Assembly: GCA_022496805.1 (NCBI GenBank)
Contig: CM040088.1
Location: forward strand, 42,125,436 to 42,189,435
Direction of reading: 5' to 3'
From: Pohlia nutans
Lineage: Eukaryota > Streptophyta > Bryopsida > Bryales > Mniaceae
Length of the DNA stretch: 64,000 nucleotides
Positions within the stretch are counted from its first letter, which is position 1, and each line of letters begins with the position of its first letter. The position numbers and the translations under genes were made by a program. Shown here in pieces: positions 50,178 to 61,170 of the stretch. Under the pieces are notes generated by a model. That model was not told the DNA's origin. It saw nothing but the letters and a program-made list of their open reading frames with translations, and did not search any database.

Positions 50178-50413
50178 TAACCGGTTAACTTTAAAGCAAT
50201 TGTCCTACTTTGTCCTATCCAAGAGTGAGACCCCACGGGCAGGGGGGGGGGGGGGGGGCTGCGTTTGAAAATTCATTGGCAAGTGAAAGGTAAACCTGGT
50301 CTTGTATCTCTTTATGTATACTTTAAGCTTTTCTCATATAAGTTATTGTTAAACCGATTTAACGATAATATCGACCAAATATGGCCATATTGAATATTTT
50401 GGACACTTAGGGG
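50178..50413 (-). mobile_element. partial TTAA-CCC element related to family C
   Basis: The right end GACACTTAGGGG abuts TTAA 50414-50417, and CTCATATAAGTTATTGTTAA matches C1. A G18-type homopolymer lies at about 50242-50259. The left border is not clear. Confidence 0.55.
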
Positions 50414-50417
50414 TTAA

Positions 50418-50971
50418 CCCCTAAGCATCTAAAGAGCCCAATATGGCCAAACTTGGCCGTTTTTCAGTCAAACATTGATTTTCACCTAGTTTAAAATTTC
50501 AAACTAAAATGGTCCCAACTAAGAAAGTGTGGAAGTTGTCTTCAGTAGAATTTAGGTTGTCTTTATAACCTAATTTTTTTAGTCCAATTTACTGTTCTTC
50601 AAAATTGTTAAAATTTCACTTTTTACAGCACTTTTAAAGGTCACACCCCTAAAATTCCAATATACACTGCAGAAAAGTTTTTCTATCAAACTTCTTTTTA
50701 TGCAAGCTCAAAAAGAATGCCCCTACAACTTATTCATCTCTATTATTTACATTTTTTCTAAAAAAATATACTATTTTAAGCTTTTGTAATTACTATGATT
50801 TTTACAAGAAAGAAGCTTTGAAAAATCTTACAAAATTCATTTTTATTTACATAATTATAAAAAAATCAGGATAATTTTTTTTAACAATAACCTATCTGTG
50901 AAAAATACCAAAGAAATATATGAAAATTTGATGAGGTTTGACCAGGTAAGTGCAGTGTGGACGCTTAGGAG
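50418..50971 (+). mobile_element. TTAA-CCC element, family C copy C2
   Basis: 554 bp between TTAA 50414-50417 and TTAA 50972-50975. It starts CCCCTAAGCATC and ends GTGGACGCTTAGGAG. Closely related to C3 (59321-59872). Confidence 0.92.
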
Positions 50972-50975
50972 TTAA

Positions 50976-51280
50976 GGTAGAGGCACCTAAAACTGCCCAT
51001 TTATGTGAACACAAATTTTTTGAAAATAAAATTGGGACTATTTTTGGTTAGTAGACAGATAAAATTCATGAATAAAATAAAATAAAATCTCAATTAAAAT
51101 GCAATTTATATGAATTTTGAAAGTGAAAAGTTAGTCATACCCCATTTGTGGCTACATAGGTGGTGGTTTTTCCAACACAAAAAGTGTCATGAATTGCATC
51201 TTGGATGCTCCAATTCCTCCCACTCTTAAAAGCCTTCAGATTGGATGACAAATGGTCGGTTTTAGGTTCCCTAGGGATTG
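50976..51280. mobile_element. TTAA-GGTA superfamily element D2
   Basis: It starts GGTAGAGGCACCTAAAAC directly after the TTAA that closes C2. The right end is degenerate near GGTCGGTTTTAGGTTCCC. The interior TTTTGAAAGTGAAAAGTTAG is the superfamily signature. Confidence 0.65.
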
Positions 51281-51385
51281 CAAATTTGAAATTATATATA
51301 TGTAAGTTCTTCACAATTCAAGTTGAAAAAAAGTTATGAAAATCACATATAATTATCAACTTAGTTTTTATCAATTAGAAGTTAA

Positions 51386-52313
51386 CTCTTAAGTATCCCT
51401 AGCTTTTTCGGGTTTAAAAAACATCATTACTTTTGAAGTGTTATAGGTCTAAATGTAAGTGAGGTATAGAAATCTCAACGGGAATCTCAACTAGACAAGC
51501 TTGTAGTGTACAATACGTATTGTAAATGACATGAATCAAATTTAGAGTCATCTGGCCGAATAGATTGTAAGAACATAATGCTTTAGTGTTGAAAAAGGAT
51601 GCTAAAATTTTCCTAGCAACACACTAGAGGTGGAATTCAATTTGCAAATCTATTCAAAATCATTAAACTATAAAGTGGTTCAAAATCATCATACAAACAC
51701 TTTGGCAAAAGAAAATACCAATTAAAATGACTTAATGTGTCAGCAAAATGACTTTGAAATGTCCAAAAGTAGCAAAAAAGTAGCAAAAAGGACATTTTGG
51801 GTGAACTCCTTTTTACTAAAATGCTTCTCATAAATTCATAACATCTTGGATTGAAATGAAATTTTAACCACACAAACTAGACTAGTATACGCAACTTTCC
51901 CAATAATTTTTATTAGAAAAAAACACTATATGAATGAGAAATAGGTCGCCGAAGTCCATTGTATTAAATAAAAAGTCCAAATGTTGAACTTCAAATGATT
52001 CCCAAACATGCACAACTACTGGGATTGACATGAAAATTTTACCATAATAACTAGACTTCAAGAGGAATCTAATACAACAATATCTATTGAAAGAAAATAT
52101 TGAATGAAGGATAAACAAGCCCATGTACTAAAATGGCTCCCAAAAATTCAATACATTTTGGATTGATCTGTAAAGTTTTATCACACAAACTAGAAGAAAG
52201 AACGCAGATTTCTCATCAAGTTTTATCATTGAATGCAAAAGTTACATCTTTTCAAAGTTGATAACATCCCAAAAACAACCAGAAAGTGGCCGTCGGGACT
52301 CTTACGATACGGG
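51386..52313 (-). mobile_element. TTAA-CCC element, family G copy G2
   Basis: 928 bp between TTAA 51382-51385 and TTAA 52314-52317. It starts CTCTTAAGTATCCC and ends CGTCGGGACTCTTACGATACGGG. The left part aligns inverted with the right part of G1 (TTATAGGTCTAAATGTAAGT). Confidence 0.85.
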
Positions 52314-52624
52314 TTAAAGAAGTCTTCTCTATTTTGTGGGTTTCAACTAAAATAATAATGCTTGAAATGGGCGGACTCTATAAAAATAGAAGAACATTTA
52401 TGAAGTAATATCAATCAATTAATTTGTATTTAATAATTTACTAACTTTGTCTTGTAAGGTTGCTGTCCATAGATAGTGTTGCACCCCTAGGCTCGCAATG
52501 TTATCCTATACATCATTACGTTTTTCACCACTTACACGGAGCAAATGTAATTACAAAATTTCACTTTATTTTGTATTTCAATCCAAAGAATGGATGAATG
52601 GACATCATGCATTTCCAAGATCAT

Positions 52625-52725
52625 TAGTGGAAAGGGCTCCTTGTTTCACCAAAAATTTATATCTTTGGTGGAATCGGACACTTTTTGATAATCATTTTTT
52701 GTGAAACAAGGAGCCCTTTGCACTA
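52625..52725. other. 101-nt hairpin, miRNA-precursor-like or tiny MITE
   Basis: Arms 52625-52649 and 52701-52725 pair at 24 of 25 positions (core AAAGGGCTCCTTGTTTCAC) around a 51-base loop. Length and pairing resemble a plant miRNA precursor, but near-perfect pairing also fits a young foldback transposon. Confidence 0.55.
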
Positions 52726-53784
52726 GTGGATTCAGAGTAGCGCAATTAATTTAAATTAAAGATGTCACAAAGTTTAGTGTTCAAGAAACAATTATTATTT
52801 TGAGTTAGATTCTTATATTTACTTCAATCAATTGGCAACCTACAGATATCTTCTTGATATTCCGTCTATTTTTCAATATAAATACAAAAAAAAAATCAGT
52901 TTTAGATTGGATTTTCCATACAACTTTTAATCTCAATAAGCTATTATGACACTTCAAGTGGTTAGACTTACATTGTTGTGAGCCAGATTAAAATTTACAT
53001 CATGCTGTACATCTTAGTGTAACTTTTCAATTGTAACAAAATTTTAAATGTATCAAGTACTAAATCGTATACTAATCCACTTTATTTATAAAAAAAGGTT
53101 GAAAACGATACTTTCAGTTTGACTCTTGCACCTACAAGTAATAAAATTATTAAAATTACTTTGGCCCACAGTAAATGCATGCAAAAGTGCAGCTACCGGT
53201 TTTTACCAAGCATTAGGAGGGTGTCACAACTCTTTCTTCCCATTCTCAATCTTCAAAGAATGCGTATGTGGCACTTTCTTCTTGAATTGTGAAGGACCCA
53301 TTCTCTAATGATTGAGAAGTTTCATTCTTCTCCTCCGGAAGTGAAGAATAAGCGTGAAGATTGAGAAGCTTCATTCTTCTCCCCTCCCTGGGTTCTCCTT
53401 TTCTCACCATGGTCTACTTTTGTTTGTCATTTTTCGCCTTTCTGCACTCCACGTTTTCATCTCGGTCGCTGGTTGCTACTGTTCTCATTCTTCACATGAC
53501 TTCAAGGGAAGACTTTACAACATTCTCTATGGAGAATGACCAGGATTGACTTCCACTAGTAGTAGACATGTTGTTTTTCATTCCCTTTTTCGTGGGAAGA
53601 GTGAATAGTGGCTAAATATTATGCTTCTTATTTTGTTATCTTGTGACCGAAACCACTCACCCGCACTGACACAACCTATGTGCGTGGCGCGGCTTCATTC
53701 CATTTTCAATTATTATAAGTGAAAAACGACAAATTTCCTACTAGTGTCCACATCTCTCTCCCTAGGTTCTCAAACTTCACGGAA

Positions 53785-54167
53785 TCAAACTTCTCGTAGA
53801 AGCCATGAGTCCGCGCGACACCCCGTATTGAGAGTCTCTCTCTCAAGAATGTTATGATATGCTGGGGAAGCCGTTCCCTGCCCGATTTTGAGCTTTTGAA
53901 TGATGAATTGGATCTGCTGCAAAGGGAACATTCTGGTAAGCTTTGGCATGGCCTCATTACGTGAGGTTGAATGACACCATATACACACACTACATTAGTT
54001 ACCTTTTGTCCGACAAATTGTTGTTCGTTTGTGTCAGCTTTGAAATGAAAATTAATAAATGAAATGACATACATACCTGGCATGGGTGGGTCCAAGTAGA
54101 CTGATGACAGTATGATCTCGTCACCTTCCTCGGATGCGACTCCAAAATTGTTTATAGTACTGCGCAT
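53785..54167 (-). pseudogene. unrecognised coding-like fragment
   Basis: A minus-strand frame starts at ATG 54167 (MRSTINNFGVASEEGDEI) and meets a plausible donor after CCCATGCCAG (GTATGTATG) near 54078. A second segment (53785-53988) beginning after an acceptor-like CAG reads FPLQQIQFIIQKLKIGQG. Base composition is less AT-rich than the surroundings. I do not recognise the product. It may be two exons of a small gene or a captured gene fragment. It lies directly beside the Harbinger element, whose insertion may have cut it from its promoter. Confidence 0.3.
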
Positions 54168-54285
54168 TGAGTGTGTGCTCCATCCATTTTACAAAAGAAC
54201 TATCGATTCTGAATGGTTCCCTGCAGGAATCCATGCATACATAACTTAGAGCATCTCCACCCTCCCGGTGTAAATACCATACCAA

Positions 54286-54560
54286 CATCAAGAATTTAGG
54301 ACCTCACTGATTTTTAACGATTTTCGTGCGACATTCGATATTTCGTGGGTTCATACATTTTTCGCATGGATTTCGAGCTAATTTTGCACTGAATCTGCAT
54401 GGCTTCTATGTTCACTCCTTTGTTATCTAACACAATACAGAATTCATGCGGAATTAGCGCGAAATCTGTGCAAAATCCATGCGAAAAATATACGAACCCA
54501 TGAAATATCGGATGTCGCACGGAAATCGATAAAAATCCGTGGGGTCCTAAATTCCTGATG
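54286..54560. mobile_element. 275-bp foldback nested at the left end of the Harbinger element
   Basis: Two arms of about 110 bp mirror each other from CATCAAGAATTTAGGACC to GGTCCTAAATTCCTGATG, with conserved phrases CGTGCGACAT and TTTTTCGCATGGATTT. It starts 37 bp inside the transposon. Whether it is part of the element or a later MITE cannot be told. Confidence 0.85.
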
Positions 54561-54835
54561 AACGGGCTATATGGAGTGGGCTAAAAATGGCCTGTCTAAC
54601 CCAGCCTGGCATCGACCGCACCGCAGCCAGCCAAACTCCACGGTACCCTCCCTGCATAGTCCCCACGCACCTTCCTCGCTCCTTCCTGCCACATCACTGC
54701 CCTTAGTCCAACCAAAGCAGCGTTGAGAGTGGGTTGTGGCTATGGCTGGGAGCTTTTCATTTTTTTGCATCTTCTTTTTGTTGGAGCTCTTTTTAGGGTT
54801 CTTGCCTTGTGAAAATGGATTAATGGAGAGCTAGG

Positions 54836-56122
54836 ATGATGGAGACAAGGGAAGCTTTCTTGGAGGATGATGCAGAAGACAAAGCAAACATGGCCATGGT
54901 GTTTGAACAACTCCAAGCCACCATTGATCGGCTACCTCCTTCTCAGAGAAGGTCCGATGGATCCTACCTAGGGAAGAAGCCCAACACTGATAGAAATAGA
55001 AGTGTGATGGAAGAGAGGATTATTTCTCTGATAATCCAACGTATGGGCCCTTGCATTTCTGCCGTTGTTATTGTATGAGGGGATCCTTGTTTGAAAGTAT
55101 CATGGACAAGGTATGTATCCGTGATAATTATTTTGTGCAAAGACAGGACGCATGTGGTACTTGGGATTTATCTTCACGACAAAAAATCACATGTGTGATT
55201 TGCATGCTTGCCTTGGGAGTTTGTGTCGATGCCATGGATGAATATTGCCTTGTTGGTGAATCCACTGCCATGGAGAGCATGAAGAGGTTTTGTGTAGCAA
55301 TGCGGACCGAATTTGGTGATTACCATTTGCGCCCACATTTGCGTCAACCTAGGAGGGCTCACATGGAGAAGCAAGTGGCCATCAATGAACTGCGTGGTCT
55401 TCCGGGCATGTTTGCCTCTCTCGATTATATGCACTACGAGTGGAAGAATTGCCTAGTGGCCTGGCAAGGAGACTTCGGAGATTGAGACGGCAAAAGATCC
55501 ATTGTTTTGGAAGCCATTGCTGATGAGAGCCTCCACATATGGAATAATTTTTTTGGACTCTTTGGGTCCAACAACGACGTCAATGTCTTGGACCGGTTGC
55601 CGCTAATTAACAATATGCTCAGTGGTGCAGGAGCTGACATGACTTTTGAAGTGAACGGCCAAGAGTACAATCGATACTATCTATTGGCGGATGGTATTTA
55701 TTTGCAGTGGAGCTGCTTTGTCCAGATTATTCATATGCCCGGGGATGAGAAATGGGCCCATTTTTCCACTACACAAGAGGCATGCCGCAAAGATGTGGAA
55801 CGTTGTTTTAGAGTGCTTCAATCTCGTTGGGCCATCATTCGCAACCCAAATAGACAGTGGTTACCATAGACACCATTACATACATCATGTTTGCATGTCG
55901 TATCTTGAATAACATGATCATAGAAGACGAATAAGATGTTCCCGGGTTGGATTACAATATTGTTGGGTTAGGGGAGGGAGATGTGCCTTTCCGTACGGGC
56001 TTTTGTTTAAAGACTTGGAAAGAGGAACCATCGAAATAGAAAACAACGATACACATTACGGATTGAGAGGAGATCTCATTGAACACTTGTGGGAACTAAA
56101 AGGCGCCAATACTTGGCCCTAA
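54836..56122 (+). pseudogene. PIF/Harbinger transposase, multiply disrupted
   Basis: A nuclease of the DDE_Tnp_4 type that would have cut the element at TTA sites. An N-terminal piece (54836 to about 55015) is followed by a frame change to EDYFSDNPTYGPLHF, then ACGTWDLSSRQK, SMKRFCVAMRTEF and LRGLPGMFASLDYMHYEWKN, which contains the first catalytic Asp region. An in-frame TGA at 55483-55485 interrupts the run before IVLEAIADESLHIW and GSNNDVNVLDRLPL (second Asp region). KDVERCFRVLQSRWAI is followed by a stop and a frame change, then FACRILNNMIIEDE, another stop, and a tail EHLWELKG. The family's HNMIVEDE has Asn for His here. With at least two stops and two to three frameshifts it cannot be active. 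Confidence 0.93.
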
Positions 56123-57249
56123 TTTTATTTTCAATGACAAATGCCCATGTAGAGTTAATTGAATGTTCACATTGTCTTGTCCTATTTCACTCTCTCTATC
56201 TCTATCTATGTCGAACCCCAAATTTCCCATAACTCTCCATTACGTGGGTTGGTGTGCATTAACGTGGTCAAGGTTTTGCTACGATGCACCCTCCCGCACA
56301 GCATAGAGCTCACCAACAGTACCCAACCTCTCTACACCATATCTCTCACTTTCTTCACCACCTGCATTCACAAATCCAAAACACACATCTGCCAAACCAT
56401 TACATGTGTCCATTCCACCCTCAAACCCTAAATCCCGACCTCCAATTGAATTCAAAACGCCCTATCCAGCAAAATTTGTTGATTTCCAAGATACTTGGGT
56501 AGCTCAAAACTTGCATACAGTGGAGGGCTGCGAAATCTAGATGCCTGCGAGAATTGGAGATTATCGCCTGAAAAATTTCTGGCCTACACATAATCCTTGA
56601 ACCCCAGGTCATTCTCCATGCTCTACCCCCATAATATGGGCTCTCCTTCTGCAATACCACCACAACCAGGACGTGCAATAGGAGTTGCAACACGAGCAAG
56701 GCCTTCTGAAACACGACCACGACCATGACCTCCTAAAACACGACCACGACCAAGTTTGCTCTTCATGCTACAAGCTTTTGCAGCACATCCATTGCGACCA
56801 CTGCTCCCCTCGCCATGTTTGCGCTGCTCAACGCGTAAATTCTGTCCACAACTATCTCGAAGCCCAAAGCTTTGCCGTGGCTCCTCCTCACCATCACTCA
56901 GGTCTTGGACCGGTCCCGTGAAATTGAAACGACGAAGAAGAGGAGAATTCACATGATGAGCATCACATGGGCGGAGTGGCTGCTAAAATCGTCCCCGCCG
57001 TGATGCTCATTGTCGCGGCCGAATTCCGCCTAGTTGTAGCGGTCAAATTGCAAGTTGGGATCGCCGTTCCATTGATCGTCTTTGCCTTCGACGTTGTCTT
57101 CGCCGGTGCTGCAAAATTCCTCGTTGTTGGCCCCCACGTCTCCATCGCTGCCTTCGTCCTCCATGGGACTGTGTTGATTGGCCACAGCCCTGGCGGCTTT
57201 ATCAGCTGTTCTTTTCTTCTTCCACTTCCACCCTGGTCCTGGCCTGTCC
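56123..57249. other. interior of the Harbinger element between its genes
   Basis: CA-rich low-complexity sequence with repeated ACACGACCACGACCA near 56700-56750. Minus-strand frames at 56623-56952 and 56963-57277 are open, and the second may be the degenerate C-terminal part of the accessory protein. Neither has a domain I recognise. Confidence 0.4.
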
Positions 57250-58208
57250 GCGCTCTACTTCCAGTTCGTGCTCTCACTCCAGATCTTCAATCGCCCTTCG
57301 CTGCAACCTGCGTAGCTTCTCGTTTTGCTGGAGCATGACATATTCCCGGCCCTCTGCGATTGTAATTTGCTCCTCCGGCATTGAAAAAAGGAGCAATATG
57401 TTCTAGTCCTCCAACAAGCGCGAGTTGTGTATTTGCGCATGTGCCATTGTCATTGTTGCCTCTACTTGTTTGTAGATCACACCTTCTCTCGCTTTGGCCG
57501 CCTTATAATCTTCCTTTACTGCTTTTGTCCTGCTAGGCTAACGCTTGAAAACCCTCATTGGCTCCAACACCATGGATGGGCCCTTTGACACCACCCCTCC
57601 TTCTTCTGACATCTCCGATGCGCCACGAGAATCTGGCATTTTTTCCGACACGGGTGCCATGCGTTTTAGTGTTGCTGGCTTTAATTGAGTCCAACCCTCT
57701 GTCCACTTAGGATGATCTTTAACCAAAACCTAGCATTTGTCAAAACAAATATCCGTTCCCTTCGCGGACTGTCTTGAGTTTATACAATTCATGCGCCTTC
57801 CTCAATGTATCCTCCTTGTTCGTACCCGTCTTGTTTGATTTGACAATGTGCGCATATACACCAACAAACTTTGAAACATCATGCTTAATTGTACCCCCCT
57901 TTGTTTCTAGTGACCTAGTTGGTCTAAACCCTCCCGGCTCGTTCAAATTATAGTGCTTAGAAATACGCTCCCAAAACACCCTAGCCCTCTATTGATTCCC
58001 TACAATGGGGTCCTGCGTGATATGCAACACAATCCTACACAACCGCTCCTCTTCTTCTCTACAATTTTTTTTCTCTTTCACCTATGTCGCACATGCCCTC
58101 CATCTGTACTCGAGGAGTTAGTCTCTTCCTCTCTTCTACCATACTCCGCAGGTCAAACAAGAAGGAAATAAGATGCTCGAGGAAAACCTAATCGTCTGCA
58201 TCGTTTGC
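57250..58208 (-). pseudogene. PIF/Harbinger accessory protein (Myb/NAM-associated type), broken
   Basis: Second gene of the element, whose product in active relatives helps the transposase bind DNA and enter the nucleus. Reading minus from about 58208, ITQDPIVGNQ is followed by an in-frame TAG where relatives have Gln, then RARVFWERISKHYN. After a variable part come DVSKFVGVYAHIVKSNKTG and KEDTLRKAHELYK. A frame change leads to VKDHPKWTEGW (about 57690-57726). This order is that of the plant ORF1/NAM-associated domain. At least two disabling changes are visible. The C-terminal end is uncertain. Confidence 0.85.
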
Positions 58209-58356
58209 CATGAAGACGAAGTCACACGTGACCAGCCTCGTGAATACTGTTGGCGTGGACATGGTGGCTCTTTCCGTTGAGATCAGCCACTCCAAGTGCC
58301 GTTGCCAGGCTCTTTAGAGGGAACGGTGGAGATGCTCTTAGTATGGGTCCCAATAT

Positions 58357-58870
58357 ACTGTAGTTGGTTGTCAACATCAGCGAAAATATAATCGTAAGAA
58401 AAGAACCCCAAATTGGTTCAAGGAATTTATTTATTTATATTTTTTCATGGTCTGGAATGACCTTAAACTACCTAGGTGATAGCGAGGAGGTGGGTTTGCA
58501 ATAGGAGTGCTTATTTGCACCAACAAGGGCGGTGGTTCGATTCCGGTCGGATGCACGTCGAGAAGGCTAATACTTCCGTACTTGATAGGAACCCCGAGCA
58601 TGACGGGAATTGCTCCCGGGCCTCATGTTACATGTTACGGTGGGGGCATCGCTTTTAGTTGAAAATGACCAAGAGCATTGGGATTCTATTTTGTATGATT
58701 GGTGAAAAAAAGAATTTTGAAGAATTTTCACGGAATTTGGCAATTGTTGAAAAGAACTTTTCCAAAGAAATATATTTATTGGGCATGAGATGTCAACATA
58801 TTTATATTCATGTGCGATATTTATTGGGCATTTATTGGGGTACCGTACTAATTTTATTATAATTTCCTTC
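58357..58870. mobile_element. MITE family M copy interrupted by a SINE
   Basis: Starts GTAGTTGGTTGTCAACATCA, 17 bp after the Harbinger TTA. The second half (TTTTGTATGATTGGTGAAAA) continues after the SINE at 58463-58663. The right end is approximate. Confidence 0.6.
58463..58663 (+). mobile_element. tRNA-derived SINE with 7-bp target duplication
   Basis: A B box GGTTCGATTCC (58534-58544) is perfect, and an A-box-like TAGCGAGGAGGT lies 54 bp upstream (58480-58491). That is the internal RNA polymerase III promoter layout of a tRNA. The 201-bp unit is flanked by AATGACC at 58456-58462 and 58664-58670. The tRNA-unrelated part is GC-rich (CATGACGGGAATTGCTCCCG). Only one copy is seen here. Confidence 0.88.
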
Positions 58871-59320
58871 CTCAGGTTTCTCAACAAAGTTGTTTACAGT
58901 AAATTTAGGAAAGGTTTAGAAATCAAGGAATCAAGGTCACAACCAATTTGGTGTACTTTCTTGTACTTGGGGCTCAGATGTTCTAGCTTATTGGGTCATT
59001 ATCATAGATTGAAGGTACTGTTGGTATATTTGTGCTGAATATTTAATTATATTTGAAAAATAAGGTTTGGCAATTGATATATTTGCAAATATTTTTCAAG
59101 ATTTGTTTTTCACAACATTTATTTTGGTAAATAAATAAACTTCTAAATATTTTGACATTTAATTTTTAAAATATTTTTTCACTAACATTGCCCTCTACCT
59201 ACAATATTGATAGTCTAATACGGTTTCAATTTGGCTCTAAGGGAATAAAAACAGTGCTTCATTTTAGAGAACCATTTTGGTTGGCTTGGGGCCATGCTAC
59301 AAACCAATATTCTAGATTAA

Positions 59321-59872
59321 CTCATAAGCGTACGAGGAGCCCCATGAGGCCATGTTTGGTTGCTTTTTAGCCAAATGTTGATTTTCACCTAGTTCCTAAT
59401 TTCAAATGAAAATGGTCCCAACTAAGAAAGTGTGGGGGTTATTTTTCTACTTTCTATTCCAATTTACCATTCTTCAAAATTGATAAGAATGCTTATTTTT
59501 ATAGCATTTTAAAGCTCAAAACCCTAAAATTCCGACATACACCACAAGAATTTTTTTTCTTTTGAATTCCCTTTTATGTAAGCTCAAAAAGCATGCCACC
59601 TACACCTTGTTGTTCATCACTACTATTTACATATTCCCTAGAAAATTCATACTATTTTAACAATTTTTGTAATTACTATGATTTTTACATTAAAAATCAC
59701 TTTGATTTTTTTTATTTATAGAATTAATTTTTATTTAAATAATTATGAAAAAATTAGGGTAAATTAGTTTAACAGTACCTCATGAGAAAAATACCATAGA
59801 AATATAATATATATTAAAATGTGAAGAATTGATGAGGTTTGACCAGGTAACTATAGTATGAACGCTTAAGGG
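59321..59872 (+). mobile_element. TTAA-CCC element, family C copy C3
   Basis: 552 bp between TTAA 59317-59320 and TTAA 59873-59876. The left end is worn (CTCATAAGCGTACGAGG); the right end is GTATGAACGCTTAAGGG. It aligns with C2 throughout. Confidence 0.88.
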
Positions 59873-59876
59873 TTAA

Positions 59877-60702
59877 AATATTTAGACTTAGTCAATAGAG
59901 TGTCTTGACACAACCCTTGGAGAGGTTACTCTTTATAATTTTTAAGTATCATGTATGAAAAAGGGTATTTAAAAGTACCCTAAAAATTAAAAATAATTTT
60001 CACTATAATTAGTGATATTTCAAGAATATTCTATTTTGTAATTTTTGTAACCAATTTTGAACATCCTATATTAATGTAATTCATTTATAAAAATTACCTT
60101 CAAAGATTTAATTAAACACTTTTTTTTTGGCACGTTGTTAAGTAATATTTGGAAGTGACCTCCTGAGACACAGCCTTGACTCCTAATCAAGCTAGTTTCA
60201 ACTCCTCTATCTATGAGAGAGCCAGATTTCATGGCCTTTAGTTCAGATTGTGGACTTTTGATAAGGAATGAAATTCCTAATTTTTAGGAATTGAATGAGA
60301 AGATCATATAAGGGAACAAAATGATTTTGTGCTAGAAATGGGAATATATTAGCCTCCAAAGTGGACTTTGATGAAGCAACAAGAAGTGATAGTAGACGGT
60401 CATCGAGAGGAATTCTCTAATTCTCCCCTCGGACGTTAATGCAAGAGGACAAAAACTGCCCCTTATTTTGAACATGTAGGGGTCCACTTTAAAAAACAAC
60501 CCCCTCTTCCAAGTGTTTAAAATTCTCGAGAGGGTCCCCCTAAACCAAATTCGGGCCGTAGGTCCCAAATTTGCAAAAATATTTGTCAAAAAAAGACCTT
60601 AGGGTGCCTAAAATGGAAATTTCAGAAAATGGGGCACATGGGTGAACAATGTTTGCATTAACGTCCAGGGGGGGTTTTAGAGTCGGGTCATCGAGACAAG
60701 TA
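59877..60702. other. spacer, nothing recognised
   Basis: No gene. The 85-codon minus frame at 60332-60589 has no recognisable domain. Confidence 0.4.
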
Positions 60703-60706
60703 TTAA

Positions 60707-61007
60707 GGTAACTATACTTTAAATCGTCCCCTTACCAACTGAGCATATTTACACTGAAAACATTTTTGGTGTATGAATAGCAAGTTCAAGAGGATTCCAA
60801 CGCACTGTAGCACACATTGTTTGAACAATGTATGAATAAGTTACAAATTTCCAAAGTGCTCACTATAGGTTGATCATAAAGCGACCCTAAACTTTGATGT
60901 TCAGATTGTGCACATTCTCATGCATAGTAGGGTGTTAGAATCTACTTATTATGGAAGATTGAACTAGGAAAGATTTAAGAAAAAGTTCGCTTTTTGATAT
61001 AGTTACC
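60707..61007 (+). mobile_element. GTAACTATA MITE, copy K3
   Basis: 301 bp with ends GGTAACTATAC / TATAGTTACC and intact TTAA at 60703-60706 and 61008-61011. This copy shows most clearly that the family duplicates TTAA. Confidence 0.93.
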
Positions 61008-61170
61008 TTAATACTGGAAGGATTGTAGAGCTCCAATCCGCCACCTATACAATTGGCTCTGAAATTGTGACAGTCTTAGAAACCTTGCCTCATTGTTCAA
61101 GGTGAGGTTGATATTGAGGCACTGTTGATTTTAGATGCAATGGTGCATTTATCTTATTGTAAACCATTGA

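Larger units (their letters stand above)
54249..58337. mobile_element. 4.09-kb PIF/Harbinger transposon, decayed
   Basis: Ends GAGCATCTCCACC (54249-54261) and the perfect inverse GGTGGAGATGCTC (58325-58337), flanked by TTA at 54246-54248 and 58338-58340. It carries both hallmark genes in convergent order: a DDE transposase on + (54836-56122) and an accessory Myb/NAM-associated-type gene on - (about 57250-58208). Both are broken. A separate hairpin insertion sits just inside the left end. Elements with matching ends at 7068, 34800 and 45352 may have been moved by this type of source. Confidence 0.95.

Noticed and set aside
56967..57338. 123-codon plus-strand frame with hydrophobic composition
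   Set aside because: It opposes the broken Harbinger accessory gene region and shows no recognised membrane-protein family; a mirror frame is more likely.
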